Assembly: GCF_002575655.3 (NCBI RefSeq) | Contig: NC_053036.3 | Coordinates: forward strand, 161,796,627-161,860,626 | From: Aegilops tauschii subsp. strangulata | Lineage: Eukaryota; Streptophyta; Magnoliopsida; Poales; Poaceae | Length of the DNA stretch: 64,000 nucleotides | Direction of reading: 5' to 3' | Shown here: positions 60,227 through 64,000 of the stretch, in pieces | Numbering within the stretch: position 1 is the stretch's first letter | Layout of the letters: each line of letters begins with the position of its first letter | Made by a program: the position numbers and the translations under genes | The notes under the pieces: generated by a model | Databases searched by the model: none | What the model was told of the DNA's origin: nothing | What the model saw: only the letters and a program-made list of their open reading frames with translations

Positions 60227-61866
60227 ATCATCTCATGACAAATGTGCTTGGAAGCTTAAGAAAGGGGGTAAGCACTCGTAGACAATTAGCAAACTATTGT
60301 GAACATCACGCGTTTGTCTCTTGTGTTGAACCCGGAAAGGTCTATGAGGCACTCGAGGATCCGGATTGGCTTAATGCCATGCATGAAGAACTCAACAACT
60401 TCGAGCACAACAAGGTGTGGAGATTGGTGCCAAGGCCAACGGGGAACCATAATGTCATTGGAACCAAGTGGATATTCAAGAACAAGCAAGATGCACATGG
60501 AATTATCATTCGCAACAAGGCTCGTTTGGTAGCACAAGGCTACTCCCAAGTCGAGGGTATCGACTACGGTGAAACCTTTGCTCCCGTTGATCGCCTTGAA
60601 TCCATTCGTTTGTTGATTGCCTATGCTTCTCATCATAACTTTAAGTTGCAGCAAATGGATGTGAAGAGTGCTTTTATTAATGGTCCTATTAATGAGTTGG
60701 TATATGTCAAGCAACCCCCCGGGTTCGAGGATCCCTATTTTCCTGATCATGTGTACCAACTTGATAAGGCACTCTATGGCCTTAAGCAAGCCCCACGTGC
60801 GTGGTATGACCACCTTACCAAGTTGTTGCAAGATCGCGGTTTTGAAATTGGGAAAATCGACCCCACTCTTTTTACTAAGAAGGTCAAAGGGGAGTTGTTT
60901 GTGTGCCAACTATATGTTGATGATATTATCTTTGGGTCCCCTAACAAAGCTTTCAATGAGGAATTTGCCGCACTCATGACCTCCAAGTTCAAGATGTCCA
61001 TGATGGGAGAGTTGAAGTTCTTTCTCGAGTTCGAAGTCAAGCAACGTAGATAAGGAACCTTCATCAACCAAGCCAAATACACTCAAGACATGCTCAAGAG
61101 ATTCAAGCTAAGTGATGTCAAGCCGTCTTCCACTCCAATGCCCGTCAAATGCCAACTTGACATAGATCCCAATGGTAAAGCGGTGGATCAAAAGGTATAT
61201 CGCTCCATGATTGGCTCCTTGCTTTACCTTTGTGCATCCAGACCGGATATCATGTTGAGTGTGGGAATTTGCGCATGGTTTCAAGCCGCACCTAAGGAAA
61301 GCCATTTTTTGGCGGTCAAGCGAATCTTTCGATATTTGGCTCATACCCCAAAATTTGGCTTATGGTATCCAAGAGGAACTAACTTCAACCTTATGGGCTA
61401 TTCGGACTCCGATTGGGCGGGAGACAAAGTGGATAGGAAGTCCACTTCCGCAGGGTGCCAATTCCTTGGTTGCTCTTTGGTGAGTTGGTCTTCCAAGAAG
61501 CAAAGTTGTGTGTCTCCCTCGTCCACCGAAGTGGAGTATGTGGCCGCCGGTAGTTGTTGTGCACAACTTCTTTGGATGAGGCAAACTTTAAAGGATTACG
61601 GTGTCATTTGTGACAAAGTGCCTCTTTGGTGTGACAATGAAAGTGCCATCAAGATTTTTCTCAACCCGGTGCAACATTTCAAGACAAAGCATATTGAGAT
61701 CCGGTATCACTTTATCCGGGATCATATTCGGCGAGGGGAGATCCAGCTCAACTATGTCAACACTCATGATAACCTTGCAGATATTTTCACAAAGCCCTTG
61801 GATGAAGCAAGATTTCGCGAGTTAACGCATGAGCTAAATATCATTGATTCAAGCAATGTTGCTTGA
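60227..61866 (+). pseudogene. Copia RT and RNase H, one in-frame stop
   Basis: Copia-type reverse transcriptase copies the element RNA and RNase H removes it. In the frame from 60235, RT blocks are [14 protein letters not shown] (about 73-86), MDVKSAF (141-147), [10 protein letters not shown] (181-190) and YVDD (227-230, catalytic). A TAA at 61051-61053 interrupts right after the FEVKQRR segment. The same frame continues from 61054 through GTFINQAKYTQD to the RNase H part with GYSDSDWAGD, SSTEVEYVAA, WCDNESAI and a C-terminal YVNTHDNLADIFTKPL, ending at 61866. The 5' part (integrase and earlier) is missing. One nonsense codon in about 540 suggests recent loss. Confidence 0.9.
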
Positions 61867-62758
61867 ACCTTTGGACACCCCACCATACTCATCATGATGT
61901 CATGCTCTAGGTGTAGGCATGGACATAGGGGGAGTATTGTTCTCTCAATGAACTCTTCCTCCCCTCATTATGCATAAATTGATCAATTCTTTCACATTAG
62001 CCATTGTTGATGGTACTTGTGCTTCAAAGACGAGTTTTGGTCATGGGCCCAAGGATAATTCTTCGCGGCGCCATACCCTCTTAACTCATACATAGGTGGC
62101 TCCGGCCACCGCCCTTGTGCTTAGGTGTTCTTCCCTGTTGTGTGTTTCCTTTTGCCAGGCTGTTCTCCTAGATGTTTGAATTCTCTAAAGAGTGGTTTTT
62201 CTTGTCTGCTTCTTGCACTCTTGAGAGTCTTCTTCATCATATTACAGTGACTTGATTCTATCCTAAGCCTTGTTTTCCCAAGCCATCTTTTCCAAATGTA
62301 CACAAGTTTGATCTCCTTTTTGTGCTTGGACTGTTGCAACTTGGCGGTACAACCGGTGGGTAGAGCGGTTCTACCAGTCTTCCACAATGTTGTATAGTCC
62401 CAGCGGTACTTCAAGTCCTGCACGAGCGGTTCTACCGCTCCTGCCTGCACCAGTACCTCTGGCCGGTACTACCGGTAATTGGAAGTGGTACTACCACTGC
62501 CTCTGAAGCGGAAGTACCACTCTCAAACACCGGCTAGTTACAGGACCGGTACTACCGCTCCTCAGAGCGGTACTACCGGCTGACATCTGGGGCGCGGGCT
62601 GAAGGGGTTTTCTTTTTCCCCTTCGCGCTCGTCCCTCCTCTAATCCCTAGCCGCCAGTTGCTTCGTCCATCGCCCCGGAGCGCCCTCAGGCCCTCCGGAT
62701 CGGTCGGCCCTTCATCGGATCCGCTCCGTGGAGGTCGCCTCCTCTTCAATCTTCTCCC
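61867..62758 (+). other. Spacer between Copia pol and the downstream ORF
   Basis: No gene. ACATAGGGGGAGTATTG at 61923-61939 is a purine-rich stretch after pol. From 62340 palindromic CGGTACTACCG words begin. A CT-rich, GC-rich leader (62610-62750) precedes the ATG at 62759. Confidence 0.5.
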
Positions 62759-63036
62759 ATGGATACCGGTAATGCCCTATTTCTTCTCGTTCTTAGGGTT
62801 CCTCTTGCTGAATCCTCTCTCTAGGGAATTGCTAGTACTCCCACATTTTTGGCCAAATGTTTGGTGGGAGAGATCCGTATAGCCTCCTTCTGTTTCCTGT
62901 GCGTAAGTAGGGGTAGGAATATTGCATCTAGATTCAAGATAGGGCGGTTCCCGTTCTTCCACTCGTCAGATCCGCTCTCAGCGGTACTACCGCTCCTTCC
63001 GAGCGGTACTACCGCTCGAGCGGTTCTACTGGTGGA
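62343..63036. repeat. AGCGGTACTACCGCT palindrome cluster
   Basis: Perfect or near copies of this 15-bp odd-centred palindrome are spread over 62360-62580 (about eight, variants such as CCGGTACTACCGG and AGTGGTACTACCACT keep the dyad) and again at 62980-63035 (three). The first set lies in the leader of the downstream ORF, the second inside its intron. Confidence 0.75.
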
Positions 63037-64000
63037 ACAACCAGAACAACCGGCTCCTCTGAACCTATATGCACTGTTTCTCATCTACTTCCATACATGA
63101 GACATATTCCTCTGATCTTGTGTACATTCCTCTCATCTTTGTTGGGGTTTCTGTGTGCTCTCTGTGTGCGTTTGCAGGTGGCTCAAGTTCTCGTGCTGCT
63201 TGGAAGCCTCAAAACACCAAGAAGAGGGCCCGTAGGGGCAAACCTTCGAATGACAATGAGGACTCTCCTGAGGTGGTGATTCCTACCAAGGCCACTCGTC
63301 GGGAGAAGTCTGCTGCTGCCAAGCAACGTGTCGCGATGCCAATGCTCAAGTGGAAGATGTCGGACTGGCAAAGGTTTCATTTCCAGGATCCCTACACTAT
63401 AGCACTGAATCCTCGTTGGAACAACCCTCAGTTCCGAAATGAGTTACAGATGAGGATTATGTCAGAAGTTTTCGAGCATCAAAAGAACAAGTTCACCCGG
63501 ATGTGGTCCATTGACATTGATCATTGGAGGAACAACCTTGATTACTTTGGAGAAGCTCTGGCGATCTATGAGGAGTTTGATTTGATCAAGCTCATGACCG
63601 TGAATTGTGACTTTGATGTGCAGCTCATCCATCAGTTCTATGCTACAATCCACTTTGGCTCTGATGAGGAGCGCCACCTCTCATTTATGTGCCGTGATGA
63701 GTTCTTTCATGTTCATTGGAGAGCTTTCTGCAATGCTCTTGGCTATGAGGATACCGGGGTGGAGGGTCAAGGTGGCATCCGTCCTCACGACCGAGCTCAC
63801 CCCATGGACAAAGTGAAGCTCGCCCCTCTGTACATCCCTGGACATGGTATTGTGGGCAAGTCCAATGATCTTCTGCCAGTATATGACATTATGCATCGTG
63901 TGTTCCGCTGTGTGTTGCTTCCCAAGGTTGGGAATCAAGATGATTTCTATGGTTATCTGGTGGACCTGCAGGTGGCCATGAAGACCAAGAGGGGATCCGG
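62759..64000 (+). CDS. Two-exon ORF in the env-like position of the Copia element, runs off the window
   Basis: Exon 1 is only 10 nt (62759-62768, ATG GAT ACC G), the intron 62769-63177 (GTAATG..TTTGCAG), and exon 2 starts at 63178 and stays open to 64000. The phase agrees, and about 270 codons without a stop support it. Early residues are basic (KKRARRGK, a possible nuclear signal), followed by KWKMSDWQRFHFQDPYTI and a hydrophilic helical part with IHQFYATIHFG and HVHWRAFCNALG. This resembles what Pfam lists as 'putative plant transposon protein' (Transposase_32); that match is from memory. No signal peptide or membrane segment is visible in this part, so an envelope role is not supported by the sequence. 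The ORF has no stop in the window and ordinary ORF calling misses it. Confidence 0.65.

Larger units (their letters stand above)
60227..64000 (+). mobile_element. SIRE-type Copia retrotransposon, 3' half
   Basis: RT and RNase H (60227-61866), a long spacer, then a spliced ORF in the env-like position running off the right edge. The pol motif wording and the presence of a further ORF after pol fit the SIRE lineage (Maximus-like in Triticeae, name unverified). The 5' half is cut by the Athila-like LTR at 60226; the 3' LTR is beyond the window. Confidence 0.8.

Noticed and set aside
60286..60909. 207-codon minus-strand frame over the Copia RT
   Set aside because: Shadow of the RT frame, which carries the real motifs.
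62759..64000. Calling the Copia downstream ORF an envelope protein
   Set aside because: No signal peptide or transmembrane segment in the visible part; only its position is env-like.

Overview
The window is repeat-dominated plant nuclear DNA, most likely from a wheat-group grass (Triticum/Aegilops). It holds nested LTR retrotransposons with 3.7-4.2 kb LTRs, a CACTA end with the grass-type terminus, a Stowaway-like MITE, and one ordinary host gene of the F-box/DUF295 type. There is nothing prokaryotic in it: no operons, CRISPR or phage genes, and I recognise no tRNA or rRNA gene. Family names are from memory of Triticeae repeats and are tentative; domain, LTR, splice and duplication calls are read from the sequence.

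Layout. (1) 1-12437: a minus-strand Tat/Retand-type Gypsy element whose left end lies outside the window. Its gag-pol (11908-5451) has three in-frame stops and one frameshift. On the opposite strand it carries a six-exon gene (995-4347) with its own TATA box and 5'UTR intron, convergent with gag-pol. A cluster of TTCGAATACGA motifs lies between the two 3' ends. (2) 12438-12905: a chromovirus-type Gypsy integrase fragment caught between insertions. (3) 12906-25654: element E1, a long-LTR Gypsy-like element with no coding capacity. Its 5' LTR is split by a 4.19 kb solo LTR (13621-17811) with a 5-bp target duplication, and its 3' LTR is cut off after about 1.05 kb. (4) 25655-26574: segment X, the 3' flank of the host gene. 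(5) 26571-37827: element E2, a second long-LTR non-coding element lacking the first 252 bp of its 5' LTR. (6) 37828-44855: a second copy of E1 LTR end, internal domain, truncated LTR and X, about 7.0 kb, matching 19558-26574. (7) 44942-46339: the host gene, two exons, minus strand. (8) 46340-50850: low-copy-looking intergenic DNA with a MITE and minor repeats. (9) 50853-51370: a frameshifted small coiled-coil gene. (10) about 51600-56639: CACTA-related DNA with tandem 0.7-0.94 kb units and TGTTCATCC subterminal repeats, ending in a CACTA terminus. (11) 56640-60226: the 3' end of an Athila/Sabrina-like Gypsy element with a complete 1666-bp LTR. (12) 60227-64000: a SIRE-type Copia element with the RT-RNase H part of pol and a downstream two-exon ORF in the env-like position that runs off the window.

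History. The two E1/X copies share the same LTR/X junction, so the truncation is older than the duplication. The left copy has an uninterrupted site where E2 sits in the right copy, and X meets the inside of E2's 5' LTR at a 4-bp shared ACAT. The simplest reading is one illegitimate unequal exchange between a chromosome with E2 and one without it.

I found no convincing new defence or metabolic system. The most unusual content is the antisense spliced gene in the Gypsy element, the covarying hairpin shared by E1 and E2 next to their 3' LTRs, the spliced env-position ORF with its palindrome cluster, and the duplication junction.
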